A DNA stretch of 64,000 nt from Prochlorococcus sp. AG-409-A10 (GCA_003216175.1 QCJG01000001.1:268753-332752); one strand, 5' to 3'; positions 1-10,848 are shown, numbered from the stretch's first letter. Made by a program: numbers and translations. Notes: generated from the sequence alone by a model not told the origin.

Positions 1-132
1 AAGATTAGAGAAGTATCAGTCATAGGGGGGTAATAAGTTGCATTATCTGAATGTTTGTTCAAAAAACATGCAGTTGTAAACAATGAAAACAAAAGGCTCT
101 CACTCAAATACATTCTTTATTGAGATTTAAAA

Positions 133-2733
133 ATGCTTAAAAATTATTTATCACATGTTGCAGAAAGAGAAGCGTTAGGGATCCCTCCCCTTCCTTTAGA
201 TGCAAAACAGACTCAAGCTCTAACAGAGTTATTAGAAAAGCCAGATAAAGAACTAGATCAAAACTTCTTACTTGATCTTCTTACCAATCGAATTCCTCCT
301 GGAGTTGATCAAGCCTCTTATGTCAAAGCAACTTGGCTTAGCTCAATTGCTCAAGAAGAATCAAAAAGTCCATTAGTAAGTCCTTTAAAAGCAACTGAAC
401 TTTTGGGTACAATGATTGGCGGATATAATGTAGCAGCATTAATTGAAATACTAAAATCTAATAATAAAGAATTAGCAGCTTCAGCCTGTAATGCATTAAG
501 TAATACTCTTTTAGTTTATGACGCTTTAAACGACATTTTAGAACTAGCAAAAAATAACATATATGCAGAAAAAGTTATAAATAGCTGGTCCAATGGAGAA
601 TGGTTTACTAATAAACAACCCTTAGCTGAAGAAATAACATTAACAATATTCAAAGTTGAAGGAGAAACAAATACAGACGACCTCTCTCCAGCAACTCATG
701 CCACAACAAGACCAGATATTCCTTTACATGCTCTAGCGATGCTAGAGACTCGCGACCCAAATGGCTTAGCCACTATTGAAGAATTAAAAAAGAAAGGATA
801 TCCAATCGCATATGTTGGCGATGTCGTTGGAACAGGAAGCTCGAGAAAATCAGCAATAAACTCTGTCCTTTGGCATACAGGACAAGACATCCCTTACGTG
901 CCAAACAAAAGAGGGAGTGGGGTTGTAATAGGAGGTAAAATTGCTCCTATTTTCTTTAATACTGCTGAAGATTCAGGTGCACTTCCAATTGAATGCGATG
1001 TCAGCAATCTAAAGACAGGAGATGTAATTACTATTTTTCCTTACAAAGGAGAAGTTAGAAGACATGAAAAGGAGAAACACAGTGGAGAACTTTTATCAAA
1101 ATTTGACTTAAAACCACAAACTATTACTGATGAAATCAGAGCAGGTGGGCGAATTCCTTTAATGATTGGACGAGCTTTAACAGACAAAGTTAGAACAAAA
1201 TTAAAACTACCTCCCTCTACTCTTTTTATTCGTCCTGGACAGCCACCTGCATCAAAGCATGGGTTTACTCAAGCTCAAAAAATGGTTGGAAAAGCTTGTG
1301 GCTTAGAAGGCGTTCTCCCTGGTGCAAGTTGTGAGCCAATAATGACAACAGTTGGTAGTCAAGATACTACTGGTCCGATGACTAGAGATGAAATGAAAGA
1401 ATTAGCCTGTTTAGGATTTTCTGCTGATTTAGTTATGCAGAGTTTCTGTCATACGGCAGCATATCCCAAGCCCGTTGATATCAAAACTCAAAAAGAACTC
1501 CCTGATTTTTTTGCTGAAAGAGGAGGAATAGCATTAAAACCCGGTGATGGAATTATTCACAGTTGGCTCAATAGGATGCTTTTACCAGACACAGTCGGAA
1601 CAGGTGGCGATAGTCATACTCGTTTTCCATTGGGTATCTCATTTCCAGGAGGTTCGGGAGTTGTGGCATTTGCTGCAGCCATTGGTTCCATGCCTTTAGA
1701 TATGCCGGAGTCAGTTCTTGTACGTTTTAAAGGGTCTTTACAAACTGGCGTCACATTAAGAGATGTAGTTAATGCTATTCCGTGGATGGCTATTCAACAA
1801 GGTCTTCTGACCGTCGCAAAAGAAAACAAAGTTAATGTGTTTAATGGAAAAATATTAGAAATTGAAGGTCTACCAAACCTAAAATTAGAGCAAGCCTTTG
1901 AGTTGACTGATGCAAGTGCAGAAAGATCTTGTGCTGGGTGTTCGATTCAACTCTCCGAATCAACAATTAGTGAATATTTAACAAGCAATATTGTTTTACT
2001 TAAAAATATGATTGCTAGAGGATATAAAGACGCAAGAACAATAAGTAGAAGAATTAAAGAAATGGAAGATTGGTTAAAAAAACCAAATTTACTATCAGCC
2101 GACTCAAATGCTCAATACTCAGAAATCATCGAAATAGATTTAAATGAACTTAAAGAACCTGTTTTAGCTTGTCCTAATGATCCTGATAACGTCAAACTTT
2201 TAAGCGAAGTCGCAGGCACTCCAATTCAAGAAGTTTTTATTGGTTCGTGTATGACTAATATTGGTCATTATCGAGCCGCTGCAAAAATTCTAGAAAAAGA
2301 AGGGAAGATAGCAGCACGATTATGGGTATGTCCTCCAACACGAATGGATGAGGAAATTTTGAAAAAAGAAGGATACTACGAGATCTTTGAAAAAGCTGGT
2401 AGCCGAATGGAAATGCCTGGTTGTTCTCTATGCATGGGCAATCAAGCTCGTGTAGAAGACAATTCAACTGTTTTCTCAACCAGTACAAGGAATTTCAACA
2501 ACAGATTAGGGAAAGGAGCTCAGGTTTTCTTAGGCAGTGCAGAACTGGCCGCTGTTTGCGCTTTGTTGGGTCATATCCCTACAACTGATGAATATCTTTC
2601 AATCGCTTCCAAAAAAGTTTCCCCTTTAACTGACGAAATATACAGATATTTAAACTTTGATGAAATACCGAACTTTATCGAAGATGGCCGTGTAATAACA
2701 AAAGAAGAAGAAGCCTCTATTTTACAAGCCTAA
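133..2733 (+). CDS. acnB: Aconitate hydratase B (aconitase 2 / 2-methylisocitrate dehydratase)
   Basis: This enzyme interconverts citrate and isocitrate through cis-aconitate, using a [4Fe-4S] cluster, and feeds 2-oxoglutarate synthesis in the cytosol. At 866 aa it has the normal AcnB length and order: an N-terminal helical HEAT-like domain (about 1-160), a swivel domain (about 165-380, with the GTGSSRKSA loop) and the catalytic core. The three cluster ligands are visible as Cys706 (GSCMTNIGH) and Cys764/Cys767 (GCSLCMGN), with the spacing of E. coli AcnB. No good Shine-Dalgarno precedes the ATG. The CLC gene follows after 10 nt, so the two may be co-transcribed. The AcnB (not AcnA) architecture is clear from the domain order. 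Identification is very secure. Confidence 0.97.
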   Translation: MLKNYLSHVAEREALGIPPLPLDAKQTQALTELLEKPDKELDQNFLLDLLTNRIPPGVDQASYVKATWLSSIAQEESKSPLVSPLKATELLGTMIGGYNVAALIEILKSNNKELAASACNALSNTLLVYDALNDILELAKNNIYAEKVINSWSNGEWFTNKQPLAEEITLTIFKVEGETNTDDLSPATHATTRPDIPLHALAMLETRDPNGLATIEELKKKGYPIAYVGDVVGTGSSRKSAINSVLWHTGQDIPYVPNKRGSGVVIGGKIAPIFFNTAEDSGALPIECDVSNLKTGDVITIFPYKGEVRRHEKEKHSGELLSKFDLKPQTITDEIRAGGRIPLMIGRALTDKVRTKLKLPPSTLFIRPGQPPASKHGFTQAQKMVGKACGLEGVLPGASCEPIMTTVGSQDTTGPMTRDEMKELACLGFSADLVMQSFCHTAAYPKPVDIKTQKELPDFFAERGGIALKPGDGIIHSWLNRMLLPDTVGTGGDSHTRFPLGISFPGGSGVVAFAAAIGSMPLDMPESVLVRFKGSLQTGVTLRDVVNAIPWMAIQQGLLTVAKENKVNVFNGKILEIEGLPNLKLEQAFELTDASAERSCAGCSIQLSESTISEYLTSNIVLLKNMIARGYKDARTISRRIKEMEDWLKKPNLLSADSNAQYSEIIEIDLNELKEPVLACPNDPDNVKLLSEVAGTPIQEVFIGSCMTNIGHYRAAAKILEKEGKIAARLWVCPPTRMDEEILKKEGYYEIFEKAGSRMEMPGCSLCMGNQARVEDNSTVFSTSTRNFNNRLGKGAQVFLGSAELAAVCALLGHIPTTDEYLSIASKKVSPLTDEIYRYLNFDEIPNFIEDGRVITKEEEASILQA

Positions 2734-2743
2734 ATTGAGTTAA

Positions 2744-4102
2744 ATGAGCAAAAGTCACAGTCACAATCCTGTTCAAAAGAAATCAAGTCAAAGCATAAAA
2801 AAACTTCTTCAAAAGAAATGGCTAAATGTAATTCTTGCTCTAATCCTTACAGGATTAGGAGCAGCATTAACGGGAATATTATTTAAAACTGGAATTCATG
2901 CATTAGAAGATTATCGATCAAATCTACTTAGGTATATGCCTAGATGGATAGTTTTACCAATCTTAGGGGCATTAGGAGGATTAATTGCTGGATCACTCAT
3001 TCAAAATTTTGCACCGACAGCAAAAGGAGCTGGAGTTAGTCACATCATTGCATTTCTCCGCCATAAACCAGTCCCTATGGGATTAAGAGTTGGAATCGTA
3101 AAATTATTTGCTGGAATAATTGCTATTGGCAGTGGGTTCCCACTAGGGCCAGAAGGCCCCGCAGTGCAAATGGGGGGATCTGTTGCCTGGAAAATGGCAC
3201 AATGGTTAAAAGCGCCTATTTCATTTCGTAGAGTCATAGTTGCAGCAGGAGGAGGAGCTGGAATTGCAGCAATTTTTAGTGCGCCTATTGGAGGCTTTAT
3301 CTATGCAATTGAGGAACTTCTTAATTCAGCTAGACCAGTAGTTCTCTTATTAGTAGTTGTTACAACATTCTGGGCTGATAGTTTTGCTGATATTTTGCAA
3401 GCGATTGGACTAGATCAAAAAGCTGGTGGATTTGTTAATAATTTAGGTTTTCAATTAGAGAGAGCATATACACCGGTCATCAAATTCTTTCCGATCGATT
3501 TTTTATACCTAATAGCTTTAGGAATCTTACTTGGATTCTTAGCAGAAATGTATTGCAAATATGTTTTAAAAATGCAAGTCCTAGGAAACAAGTTGTTTAA
3601 AAATAAAACTATTCAAAGAATGAGTTTATCTGGATTATTACTTGGCTCAATGTATTCAATAATTCCAGAAAGTTTTCACAATATCGAAGGATTGCAAAAG
3701 ATTATTGTTAATGAAAGTAGTAGTTTTATGGTCGCAATAAGTATATTTCTTGTTTTATTTTTTGCTTCTGGTTTGGCAGCCGCCTCAGGAGCTCCTGGTG
3801 GGTTATTTTATCCAATGCTCACCTTAGGTGGAGCAATAGGATTAGCAAGTGGTATTGGAGTAGAAACATTGACGGGCCATGTGCCAACAACCTATATTTT
3901 TGCGGGGATGGGTGGATTCGTAGCTGGATGCTCAAGAACCCCCTTAACAGCCGTGTTTTTAGCCTTCGCCTTAACTAAAAATCTTTTAATACTTAAACCA
4001 CTTTTGATTACATGTATAGCTAGCTTTTTAACTGCTAGAATACTTAATGAACATTCAATTTATGAAAGACAAATTACAATTGAAGAAGAAGAATTAACAT
4101 AA
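2744..4102 (+). CDS. CLC-family chloride channel/antiporter
   Basis: This is a polytopic membrane protein of the ClC (EriC) family, 452 aa, without a C-terminal CBS domain. The gating glutamate is Glu137 in PLGPEGP. The AIEEL segment at 188-192 keeps the acidic pair (Glu190/191) that serves as the internal proton glutamate in ClC-ec1. The GGLFYP segment near residue 360 corresponds to the second anion-binding loop. Both glutamates suggest an H+-coupled antiporter rather than a passive channel (inference). The first selectivity loop, GSGIP in ClC-ec1, reads GAGVS here, so the pore serine is not in its usual context. The gene lies 10 nt after acnB on the same strand. The ATG start is followed by a polar, lysine-rich segment of about 25 residues before the first helix. 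Family identification is firm; the transported anion is not known. Confidence 0.92.
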   Translation: MSKSHSHNPVQKKSSQSIKKLLQKKWLNVILALILTGLGAALTGILFKTGIHALEDYRSNLLRYMPRWIVLPILGALGGLIAGSLIQNFAPTAKGAGVSHIIAFLRHKPVPMGLRVGIVKLFAGIIAIGSGFPLGPEGPAVQMGGSVAWKMAQWLKAPISFRRVIVAAGGGAGIAAIFSAPIGGFIYAIEELLNSARPVVLLLVVVTTFWADSFADILQAIGLDQKAGGFVNNLGFQLERAYTPVIKFFPIDFLYLIALGILLGFLAEMYCKYVLKMQVLGNKLFKNKTIQRMSLSGLLLGSMYSIIPESFHNIEGLQKIIVNESSSFMVAISIFLVLFFASGLAAASGAPGGLFYPMLTLGGAIGLASGIGVETLTGHVPTTYIFAGMGGFVAGCSRTPLTAVFLAFALTKNLLILKPLLITCIASFLTARILNEHSIYERQITIEEEELT

Positions 4103-4105
4103 AAC

Positions 4106-5413
4106 TTATTCAAAAAATTTTAATGAAATATTATTACTTCTAGATTCATAAATCATACATCTAAGACCTATCAATAAGATCCACCCTAAGATATTTATTC
4201 TGCTATCAAATAGTGGAATATCTGTCGCATGAAAGCAAATTAGAATTAAAGTGGAGGTCCACCAAGCTCGATCAACTATTATGTTCTTTTTAAGATTTAA
4301 ATTATTAAATATTTTATAAAAAGAGGAAATTAATAATAAGCTAAATACAAATATATTAATCAAAAAAGAAACTACTACGCCATGGCTAATTGCTAATTCT
4401 AAAGGCAAATTATGAGAGTGGCCATGAGACAACCCCGTCCTTAAAGGGTAAATAATTGAGAAAGCTGCGGCTCCCCACCCCAACCATGGTTTTTCAAAAA
4501 TTAAAGTAACTGCTGTTTTCCATTGACCAATACGTGTTGCTTCAAAAGGTCTGGTATCTACAAACTGCATATCATTTAGTCTCATCCAAATAGATTCAGG
4601 AACAATACTCCTTGCAAATTGTTGAATTCCAAAATCGAAAAATGGCAAAACAGCAATAAGCACAGGAAGAAAACAAATAAGCATTAAAGGTATTAACCAA
4701 TTCCATGATGCTGAACCAAGCACGAGAGGTAATGCTAAAAAAATTGAACCCCATGCGTTTCGAGAGTCAGTCAAAATCATCGCTGAAACAAAAGCAACTA
4801 AAAGAGCAGAGGGAAGAAATCGGTTTCTTCCAAAAATAAAAGGATTTAAAACCGAAGCCAAACAGAATGGCCATACCCCCGATAACCACGCAGCAGTGAT
4901 ATTCGCGTAATCGAACAAGCCAGACAATCTGCCTAAAGGCTCTCCTCCTGGAGAAACAAACCAAATTATTAAACCGTCAAAAATCTCCCAAGGCCCCTCC
5001 CATCCAAGCCATAACTGACCAAAACCGGTGATTAAAACAGAAAGACTTCCTAATACAAGCCAAGAAGCACATTTGATTCTTTTTTCAGGAGTTGACAAAT
5101 ATGGTTGTAAACCCCAAAAACACCAAAAGAATGGCAACCAATTAAAAAGACCAAGCCAGGCTAGCCAGCCGGTATGAGAACGAATACAACCAATTATCAT
5201 CAAAAAAGTTACAAGCACTAAAGGATAATTCCAATATTCCCTCCAATAAAGATCCCTTCTTTTACGACTTCCATCAAAAAGAGCTATAAGCAAAAATATA
5301 TAAGAAATTAAGGCACTAGACGGCAAACAAAGTACACCTAACTGAAAACAATTCCAACCAATATTGTCTGAAAAATTATTTTTTAAATTCAAGCAATAAG
5401 CATTATTAATCAT
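4106..5413 (-). CDS. O-antigen ligase / IctB-like polytopic membrane protein
   Basis: This 435-aa protein is mostly hydrophobic, with about ten predicted membrane segments. The stretch near residues 325-345 contains LSHGHSHNLPLELAISHG, the histidine-rich loop typical of the Wzy_C/O-antigen-ligase superfamily (PF04932). Cyanobacterial members are often annotated as putative bicarbonate transporter IctB or as polysaccharide polymerase/ligase; the sequence alone does not decide between them. Its ATG overlaps the TGA of purU by 4 nt (ATGA), implying translational coupling. It ends 3 nt from the convergent CLC gene. A role in cell-envelope polysaccharide is the more cautious inference. Superfamily confidence is good, exact function low. 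Confidence 0.75.
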   Translation of the reverse strand: MINNAYCLNLKNNFSDNIGWNCFQLGVLCLPSSALISYIFLLIALFDGSRKRRDLYWREYWNYPLVLVTFLMIIGCIRSHTGWLAWLGLFNWLPFFWCFWGLQPYLSTPEKRIKCASWLVLGSLSVLITGFGQLWLGWEGPWEIFDGLIIWFVSPGGEPLGRLSGLFDYANITAAWLSGVWPFCLASVLNPFIFGRNRFLPSALLVAFVSAMILTDSRNAWGSIFLALPLVLGSASWNWLIPLMLICFLPVLIAVLPFFDFGIQQFARSIVPESIWMRLNDMQFVDTRPFEATRIGQWKTAVTLIFEKPWLGWGAAAFSIIYPLRTGLSHGHSHNLPLELAISHGVVVSFLINIFVFSLLLISSFYKIFNNLNLKKNIIVDRAWWTSTLILICFHATDIPLFDSRINILGWILLIGLRCMIYESRSNNISLKFFE

Positions 5414-6264
5414 GTAAATACAGCTGTTCTACCTCTATAAACAATAACTTGTCGTCTTAAATGTAATCTTAAAGCTCTTGCCAAAGCGACTCGCTCTAAA
5501 TCTCTACCCTTTCTTATTAAATCTGATACTTCATCACGATGACTTACATTAGATATAGTCTGTTCAATTATCGGCCCAGCATCGAGATCCTTAGTGACAT
5601 AATGCGCGGTTGCACCAATTAATTTTACCCCTCTTTCCCAAGCCTGATGATATGGTTGAGCACCTTTAAAAGCAGGAAGAAAAGAATGATGAATATTAAT
5701 GAAATCAGGAAACTTCTCTAAAAATGAACTACTTAAAATCTGCATATATTTAGCCAAAACGCCTAAATCAATTTTATAGTCATTTAGCAAATCTAAAATT
5801 TTAGCTTCTGAATCCGCTTTATTATTTTTATCTACTTTTATAAGCTTAAAAGGAATAGAAAAACTTGAGCAAATTTCTTCTAAATCTGAATGATTTGAGA
5901 TAACTAAAGGAACATTCATACGTAATTCACCTGCCTTAACTCTCCATAAAAGATCAACTAAACAGTGACTCTGCTTACTGACAAAAATTGCAACATTAGG
6001 AAAATTATCTGAGAAACTCAATACAGCTTTTCCATTCAATCTCTGCTCAAGTAAAATTACTTCTGATTTCATTTCATTTTTATTCAACAGAAATCCATCT
6101 AAATCCCACTCAATTCGACTTAAAAACAATTTTGCATCTGCATCTGTATGGTGATCCGCATGTCTAATATTCCCATTTTTACTTGCTATCCAAGTTGCCA
6201 AATCACTTACAAGTCCAGGCTGATCAGGACAAATGAACTGCAAGATAACTGTTTTGACGCTCAC
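5410..6264 (-). CDS. purU: Formyltetrahydrofolate deformylase
   Basis: PurU hydrolyses 10-formyl-THF to formate and THF, balancing the one-carbon pool used by purine synthesis. The 284-aa protein has an N-terminal ACT domain (about 1-85, beginning LQFICPDQPGLVSDLA) and a C-terminal formyltransferase-fold domain. Catalytic residues of the family are present: Asn190 and His192 in INIHHSFLPAF and Asp228 in LDAGPII. Length matches the family. The TGA stop overlaps the ATG of the downstream membrane protein by 4 nt. The upstream neighbour, a FAD oxidoreductase gene, is divergent. Nothing is missing or unusual. Confidence 0.95.
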   Translation of the reverse strand: MSVKTVILQFICPDQPGLVSDLATWIASKNGNIRHADHHTDADAKLFLSRIEWDLDGFLLNKNEMKSEVILLEQRLNGKAVLSFSDNFPNVAIFVSKQSHCLVDLLWRVKAGELRMNVPLVISNHSDLEEICSSFSIPFKLIKVDKNNKADSEAKILDLLNDYKIDLGVLAKYMQILSSSFLEKFPDFINIHHSFLPAFKGAQPYHQAWERGVKLIGATAHYVTKDLDAGPIIEQTISNVSHRDEVSDLIRKGRDLERVALARALRLHLRRQVIVYRGRTAVFT

Positions 6265-6344
6265 TACAGCTATATCCTTAAACTATTCTCTTTTTTAGAC
6301 CACTCATTCAAAATTAACAAGCAAATTTCATAGCATCTGTGCAA

Positions 6345-7460
6345 ATGAATCGCCAAAAAGCAGAAAAGAAGCAAACAGAAATCTCAGTTATTGGTAGTGG
6401 AATAGCAGGAATTACAACTGCCTTTCATCTAGGGAAAAAAGGTTATAAAGTAAATTTAATCGACCCAACAGTCAATTCAAAAATAAATAATTTAACTCCA
6501 AAAAATGGAACACAGTCTAGTTTGGGTGTTCTCATGGGAAATATCTATAAAAGATCAACAGGAAGAGCTTTTTCACTAAGAAATAAAAGTATGAAATTAT
6601 GGAAAGAATGGATTAATCAAATCAACTATCCTGGCTCAAATTTTTTATTTGAAAAACCATTTATTAAATTAGCAAGTTCTGAAAAAGAATATGAATCAAT
6701 GATTGAATTAAGTAAGAACAAAAAAGAATATGGAATTGAACTTTTAGATAAAGATTCTTTAGATTTCTGGAATTCTATATTTGAGACAAAATTGACAGGA
6801 GGTTTAATATCTCATGAAGATGGCAGATTAAATCCGATACAATTAATAAAATTATTAATGCATAGTCTGGACCAAATTAAGATCAATAAAATCGAAAAAA
6901 ATGTCATTAGAATAAAAAAAAATAGTGGTTCACAAAACAAAAGCTGGAGAATAAATTTAGAAAATAATCAATCTATTGATCAAGATTACATAATCATTTG
7001 TTCTGCATTAAATACTCAAAAATTATTAAAGCCTTTAGGCCATGAAATACTTTTAGAGCCAATATTAGGACAAGTAATTGAATTAGAATTAGAAAATAAA
7101 AATGAGAATTGGGAAAAATGGCCTGCAATATTAAATTATCAATCTATAAACTTTATACACCAACACCACAATCATATGCTTATTGGTGCAACTGTCGAAA
7201 GAGGAACTAACCCAAGTCTCCTGTATAAACAAGAAATGTTAAAAATGAATAACACAGCTCCAAAATGGATAGCAAAAGCAAAAATAATCCATGAATGGAG
7301 TGGAATCAGAGCTAAGCCAATAAACGAACCTGCTCCCTTATTAAAGCATTTAGAACCAGGTTTATTAATTAATACTGGTCACTACAGAAATGGTGTTTTA
7401 TTAGCCCCAGCATGTGCCGAGTGGATTGAACTTAAAATCGAGGAAAATAATATTAATTAA
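6345..7460 (+). CDS. FAD-dependent oxidoreductase, DAO (D-amino-acid/glycine oxidase-like) family
   Basis: The N-terminus carries an FAD/NAD-binding Rossmann motif, VIGSGIAGITTAFHLGKKG, and the C-terminus has the GIRAKPINEPAP...GHYRNGVLLAP segment typical of glycine-oxidase-like DAO proteins. It probably oxidises an amine or amino acid with flavin; the substrate cannot be read from sequence. It resembles ThiO, but no thiG lies nearby, so I do not give a symbol. I prefer the ATG at 6345; an in-frame GTG two codons upstream (6339) is an alternative. It converges with dnaK, leaving 9 nt between stops. The protein is rich in Lys and Asn, as expected for this AT-rich genome. Confidence 0.82.
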   Translation: MNRQKAEKKQTEISVIGSGIAGITTAFHLGKKGYKVNLIDPTVNSKINNLTPKNGTQSSLGVLMGNIYKRSTGRAFSLRNKSMKLWKEWINQINYPGSNFLFEKPFIKLASSEKEYESMIELSKNKKEYGIELLDKDSLDFWNSIFETKLTGGLISHEDGRLNPIQLIKLLMHSLDQIKINKIEKNVIRIKKNSGSQNKSWRINLENNQSIDQDYIIICSALNTQKLLKPLGHEILLEPILGQVIELELENKNENWEKWPAILNYQSINFIHQHHNHMLIGATVERGTNPSLLYKQEMLKMNNTAPKWIAKAKIIHEWSGIRAKPINEPAPLLKHLEPGLLINTGHYRNGVLLAPACAEWIELKIEENNIN

Positions 7461-7469
7461 TAGTAACTT

Positions 7470-9362
7470 TTATTTTGTCTCAGTGAAATCAGCATCAATA
7501 ACATCATCTCCATCATTTTTACTATCAGTATTTGAATCTTCAGCAGCTTGAGAAGCAGCATTTGCTTGTTGATATACAGAAGCGCCTAAGGAATACAACT
7601 CTTGTTGAAGCTCCTCAACTAAAGATTTCATGCTTTCATAATCATCTTTTTCAGTAGCCTCTTTCAGCTTGACACGTTTCTCTTCAACTTTTGCTTTTGC
7701 TGTTTCATCAACTTTATCGCCTAGCTCACTTATTTGTTTTTCAGCCTGATAAACAAGTGTTTCAGCTTGATTTTTAATATCAATTTTTTCACGCTTTTCT
7801 TTATCAGCAGAAGCATTCATTTCTGCATCTTTAACCATTTTATCAACTTCATTATCAGACAAAGTGGATGCTCCGGTAATAGAGATACTTTGCTCTTTAC
7901 CACTTCCTTTATCTTTTGCATTAACACTTAGAATTCCATTAGCATCAATATCAAAAGTTACTTCAATTTGCGGTACACCACGAGGAGCGGGAGGAATTCC
8001 ATCTAAACGAAATGTTCCTAAACTTTTATTGTCAGAAGCCATCTCGCGTTCACCTTGTAAAACGTGAATTTCAACATTCGTTTGGCCATCAACTGCTGTT
8101 GAATAAGTTTCAGCTTTTTTAGTGGGAACGGTAGTATTTCTTGAAATCATTTTTGTCATCACCCCACCCAAAGTTTCAACCCCAAGAGATAAAGGAGTTA
8201 CATCAAGTAGCAAAATATCTTTAACTTCTCCGGCAAGAACTCCTCCTTGGATAGCTGCTCCAACAGCTACTACTTCATCTGGATTAACTGTTTGATTTGG
8301 ATCCTTAGTAGTTACTCTTTTGACTAACTCTTTAACTGCTGGCATTCGGGTAGAGCCACCAACCATAACAATTTCATCTATCTCTCCAGTAGATAACTTT
8401 GCATCTTTCAAAGCTTGTTCTACAGGGACCCTACAACGATCAATAAGGTTCGAAGCTAGCTCCTCAAACTTTCCTCGTGTGAGGGTCAAATCAAGATGCT
8501 TAGGACCTTCGGGAGTAGCTGTGATGAATGGAAGATTTATTTCACTTTGAGTAGCATTTGATAATTCAATTTTTGCTTTTTCTGCTGCTTCAGTTAAACG
8601 TTGCAGTGCTTGCTTATCCTGACGTAAATCAATACCTTCATTTCCCTTAAATGTGGAAGCCAAATGATCAACAATAACTCGATCAAAATCGTCTCCACCT
8701 AAATGAGTATCGCCGGAAGTAGAAAGTACTTCAAATACCCCATCACCCACCTCTAAAACAGATACGTCAAAAGTACCTCCCCCCAAATCAAAAACTAATA
8801 TTCTTTCATTACTTTTTTTATCCAATCCATATGCTAAGGCCGCAGCAGTGGGCTCATTGATAATCCTAAGAACTTCTAAACCTGCAATCTTTCCTGCGTC
8901 TTTTGTTGCTTGCCTTTGTGAATCATTGAAGTAAGCAGGGACTGTAATAACTGCTTGAGTAACTGTTTCACCTAAGTATTTGCCTGCGTCATCAGAAAGT
9001 TTTCTTAAAACTTGAGCACTTACTTCTTCAGGAGAAAATTGTTTATCAAGTATTGGGCATTTTAATTTGACGTTGGAACCTGCTTTTTCTACTCCGTAAC
9101 TAACTTCCTTTGATTCATCATTTACTTCATCAACTCTACGGCCAACAAATCTCTTTGAGGAATAAAAAGTATTTTCTGGATTCATCACCGCTTGACGCTT
9201 AGCAATTTGCCCAACCAGTTGATCTTGATTCTTTGTATAAGCGACGACAGATGGTGTTGTTCTAAAACCCTCAGCATTTGCTATTACTGTAGGCTTACCA
9301 CCTTCCATAACAGCAACACAACTATTTGTAGTTCCTAGATCGATTCCGACAACCTTCCCCAT
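7470..9362 (-). CDS. dnaK: Chaperone DnaK (Hsp70)
   Basis: DnaK is the ATP-dependent Hsp70 chaperone working with DnaJ and GrpE, both also encoded in this window (about 44.2-46.2 kb). The 630-aa protein has the phosphate-1 motif GIDLGTTNS at residues 6-14, the [10 protein letters not shown] segment, the [11 protein letters not shown] linker before the substrate-binding domain, and an acidic tail ending [11 protein letters not shown]. Length and tail resemble the cyanobacterial DnaK2 type. On the minus strand a good ribosome-binding site (AAAGGAG, about 10 nt upstream) supports the ATG. I see no CIRCE element upstream. Cyanobacteria usually have several DnaK paralogues; calling this DnaK2 is inference. 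Confidence 0.97.
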   Translation of the reverse strand: MGKVVGIDLGTTNSCVAVMEGGKPTVIANAEGFRTTPSVVAYTKNQDQLVGQIAKRQAVMNPENTFYSSKRFVGRRVDEVNDESKEVSYGVEKAGSNVKLKCPILDKQFSPEEVSAQVLRKLSDDAGKYLGETVTQAVITVPAYFNDSQRQATKDAGKIAGLEVLRIINEPTAAALAYGLDKKSNERILVFDLGGGTFDVSVLEVGDGVFEVLSTSGDTHLGGDDFDRVIVDHLASTFKGNEGIDLRQDKQALQRLTEAAEKAKIELSNATQSEINLPFITATPEGPKHLDLTLTRGKFEELASNLIDRCRVPVEQALKDAKLSTGEIDEIVMVGGSTRMPAVKELVKRVTTKDPNQTVNPDEVVAVGAAIQGGVLAGEVKDILLLDVTPLSLGVETLGGVMTKMISRNTTVPTKKAETYSTAVDGQTNVEIHVLQGEREMASDNKSLGTFRLDGIPPAPRGVPQIEVTFDIDANGILSVNAKDKGSGKEQSISITGASTLSDNEVDKMVKDAEMNASADKEKREKIDIKNQAETLVYQAEKQISELGDKVDETAKAKVEEKRVKLKEATEKDDYESMKSLVEELQQELYSLGASVYQQANAASQAAEDSNTDSKNDGDDVIDADFTETK

Positions 9363-9479
9363 GAGTGAGTAGCTCCTTTAATTTCTATCTTTAGGTAACA
9401 TCCTCGTCAGTGAAACCTATTTGAGGCGAGGCGTGGTTCCCGAACAGTCTCTTAGCAATTTTGAATCAACATCATCAAA

Positions 9480-10367
9480 ATGAGTACTATCACTGGAAAA
9501 ACTAATCTAGTAGGGCTCCTTGGACAACCAGTAAATCATTCCCTTTCCCCGATTATGCACAATGCCGCATATGAAGAAATGGGACTTGACTGGTGTTATT
9601 TAGCAATGCCCTGCGAAAGTAAAGATCTAGAGAAAGTCGCAAAAGCATTAAGATATCTAGATTGCAAGGGGTTAAATATAACAATTCCCCATAAGCAAAA
9701 AATATTAAATGCTTGTAATAAATTAACTGAAATTGCAAATGATATTCAAGCAGTTAATACACTCATACCTGAAAACAATAATCAATGGATAGGCGCAAAT
9801 ACTGACGTAGAAGGATTCTTGATGCCATTGAAAGATTATGATTTAAAAGATAAAAGTGTGGTTGTAATAGGTTGCGGAGGCAGCGCTAGGGCAGTAATAA
9901 TGGGATTAAGTAGTTTAAATATAAAAAAAGTAACAATAATTGGTAGGAATAACAGTTCTTTAGATATTTTTGTAAGGAGTATGAATCATTTATTATCAAA
10001 GAAAGAGATATTAATTGAAGGTATAAATCATAAAAAATTTAATGTTTCACCATACATAAAAGAAGCCGATTTAATTATTAATACAACTCCACTAGGGATG
10101 AAAAGTAAAAACACTAAACAAGAAAATATTCCTCTTGGTCATGAAATATGGGACTGTCTATCAAAAAAAACTATTTTGTACGATTTAATTTATACGCCAA
10201 GACCAACAAATTGGTTAAAACTTGGACAACAAAAAAATTGTTTTACTATAGATGGTTTAGATATGCTTGTCGAGCAAGGAGCTTTTTCAATAAGACTTTG
10301 GAGTGGTTTCAATGACATACCTGTTCAGACAATGAAATCATCTGCAAAAAAACATTTAATGGTTTAA
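9480..10367 (+). CDS. aroE: Shikimate dehydrogenase (NADP+)
   Basis: AroE reduces 3-dehydroshikimate to shikimate in aromatic amino acid synthesis. The 295-aa protein has the substrate-binding HSLSP motif (residues 20-24), the catalytic Lys72 in TIPHK and Asp109 in GANTDVEGF, and an NADP-binding GCGGSARAV loop near 131-139. The length is typical. It is transcribed divergently from dnaK across a 117-bp gap and is followed 22 nt later by a Tic20-like gene, suggesting a short operon. No key residue is missing. Confidence 0.96.
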   Translation: MSTITGKTNLVGLLGQPVNHSLSPIMHNAAYEEMGLDWCYLAMPCESKDLEKVAKALRYLDCKGLNITIPHKQKILNACNKLTEIANDIQAVNTLIPENNNQWIGANTDVEGFLMPLKDYDLKDKSVVVIGCGGSARAVIMGLSSLNIKKVTIIGRNNSSLDIFVRSMNHLLSKKEILIEGINHKKFNVSPYIKEADLIINTTPLGMKSKNTKQENIPLGHEIWDCLSKKTILYDLIYTPRPTNWLKLGQQKNCFTIDGLDMLVEQGAFSIRLWSGFNDIPVQTMKSSAKKHLMV

Positions 10368-10389
10368 TCTTAAAGAAATAGCTTTAATT

Positions 10390-10848
10390 ATGCCTTCAAA
10401 AGGAGCTAGAATATTAGGAATTATTCTATATATGATCCCATGGACTGATTCACTTACATTTGGTAACCATTTATTTATAAAATATCCTTTTACTCAGATT
10501 ATTCAATTACCTGCAATTCCAATAATCTTAATTGAAAGATCAATACCTTTTGGAAGTTTATTATTATTTTTAGCTATCTTTCTTGGACTAGTCAGAAATA
10601 GTAAAATATCTTATTTTTTACGTTTTAATGCACTTCAATCATTGCTAATCAATATTGGGATAATAATAGTTAGTTTTATTTTCGAAATTATTTTTAGTCC
10701 TTTTTCAAACTCACTAATCATCAGAACCTTCTCGAGTACTTTTTTAATCAGTCTTTTTTCAGTAATTGTTTATTGTGTTTGGTCTTGCACACAAGGAAAT
10801 GAGCCTAATCTGCCAGGAATAAGCCAAGCAACAAAAATGCAATTGTAA
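10390..10848 (+). CDS. Tic20/Ycf60-like integral membrane protein
   Basis: This 152-aa protein has about four hydrophobic helices and the YFLRFNALQSLLINIG segment (roughly residues 75-90). That matches the cyanobacterial/plastid Tic20 (Ycf60) family, whose plastid members belong to the inner-envelope protein-import translocon. The function of the cyanobacterial homologues is not settled. The short loops, the GARILGIILYMIPWTDSL start and the WSCTQGNEPNLPGIS tail are family-like. It lies 22 nt after aroE and 77 nt before rpsF on the same strand. Family assignment is by recognition of the motif, not by alignment. Confidence 0.78.
   Translation: MPSKGARILGIILYMIPWTDSLTFGNHLFIKYPFTQIIQLPAIPIILIERSIPFGSLLLFLAIFLGLVRNSKISYFLRFNALQSLLINIGIIIVSFIFEIIFSPFSNSLIIRTFSSTFLISLFSVIVYCVWSCTQGNEPNLPGISQATKMQL

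Noticed and set aside
1..132. Possible tRNA or small RNA at the left edge
   Set aside because: No cloverleaf or strong stem is seen in this 132-bp upstream region of acnB; it is probably promoter DNA.
6148..6333. Open plus-strand frame over the purU start and upstream gap
   Set aside because: It overlaps the well-supported ACT domain of purU antisense, and the product has low-complexity, motif-free sequence.
9363..9479. Possible CIRCE (HrcA operator) upstream of dnaK
   Set aside because: I searched the divergent gap for TTAGCACTC-N9-GAGTGCTAA and found nothing close.
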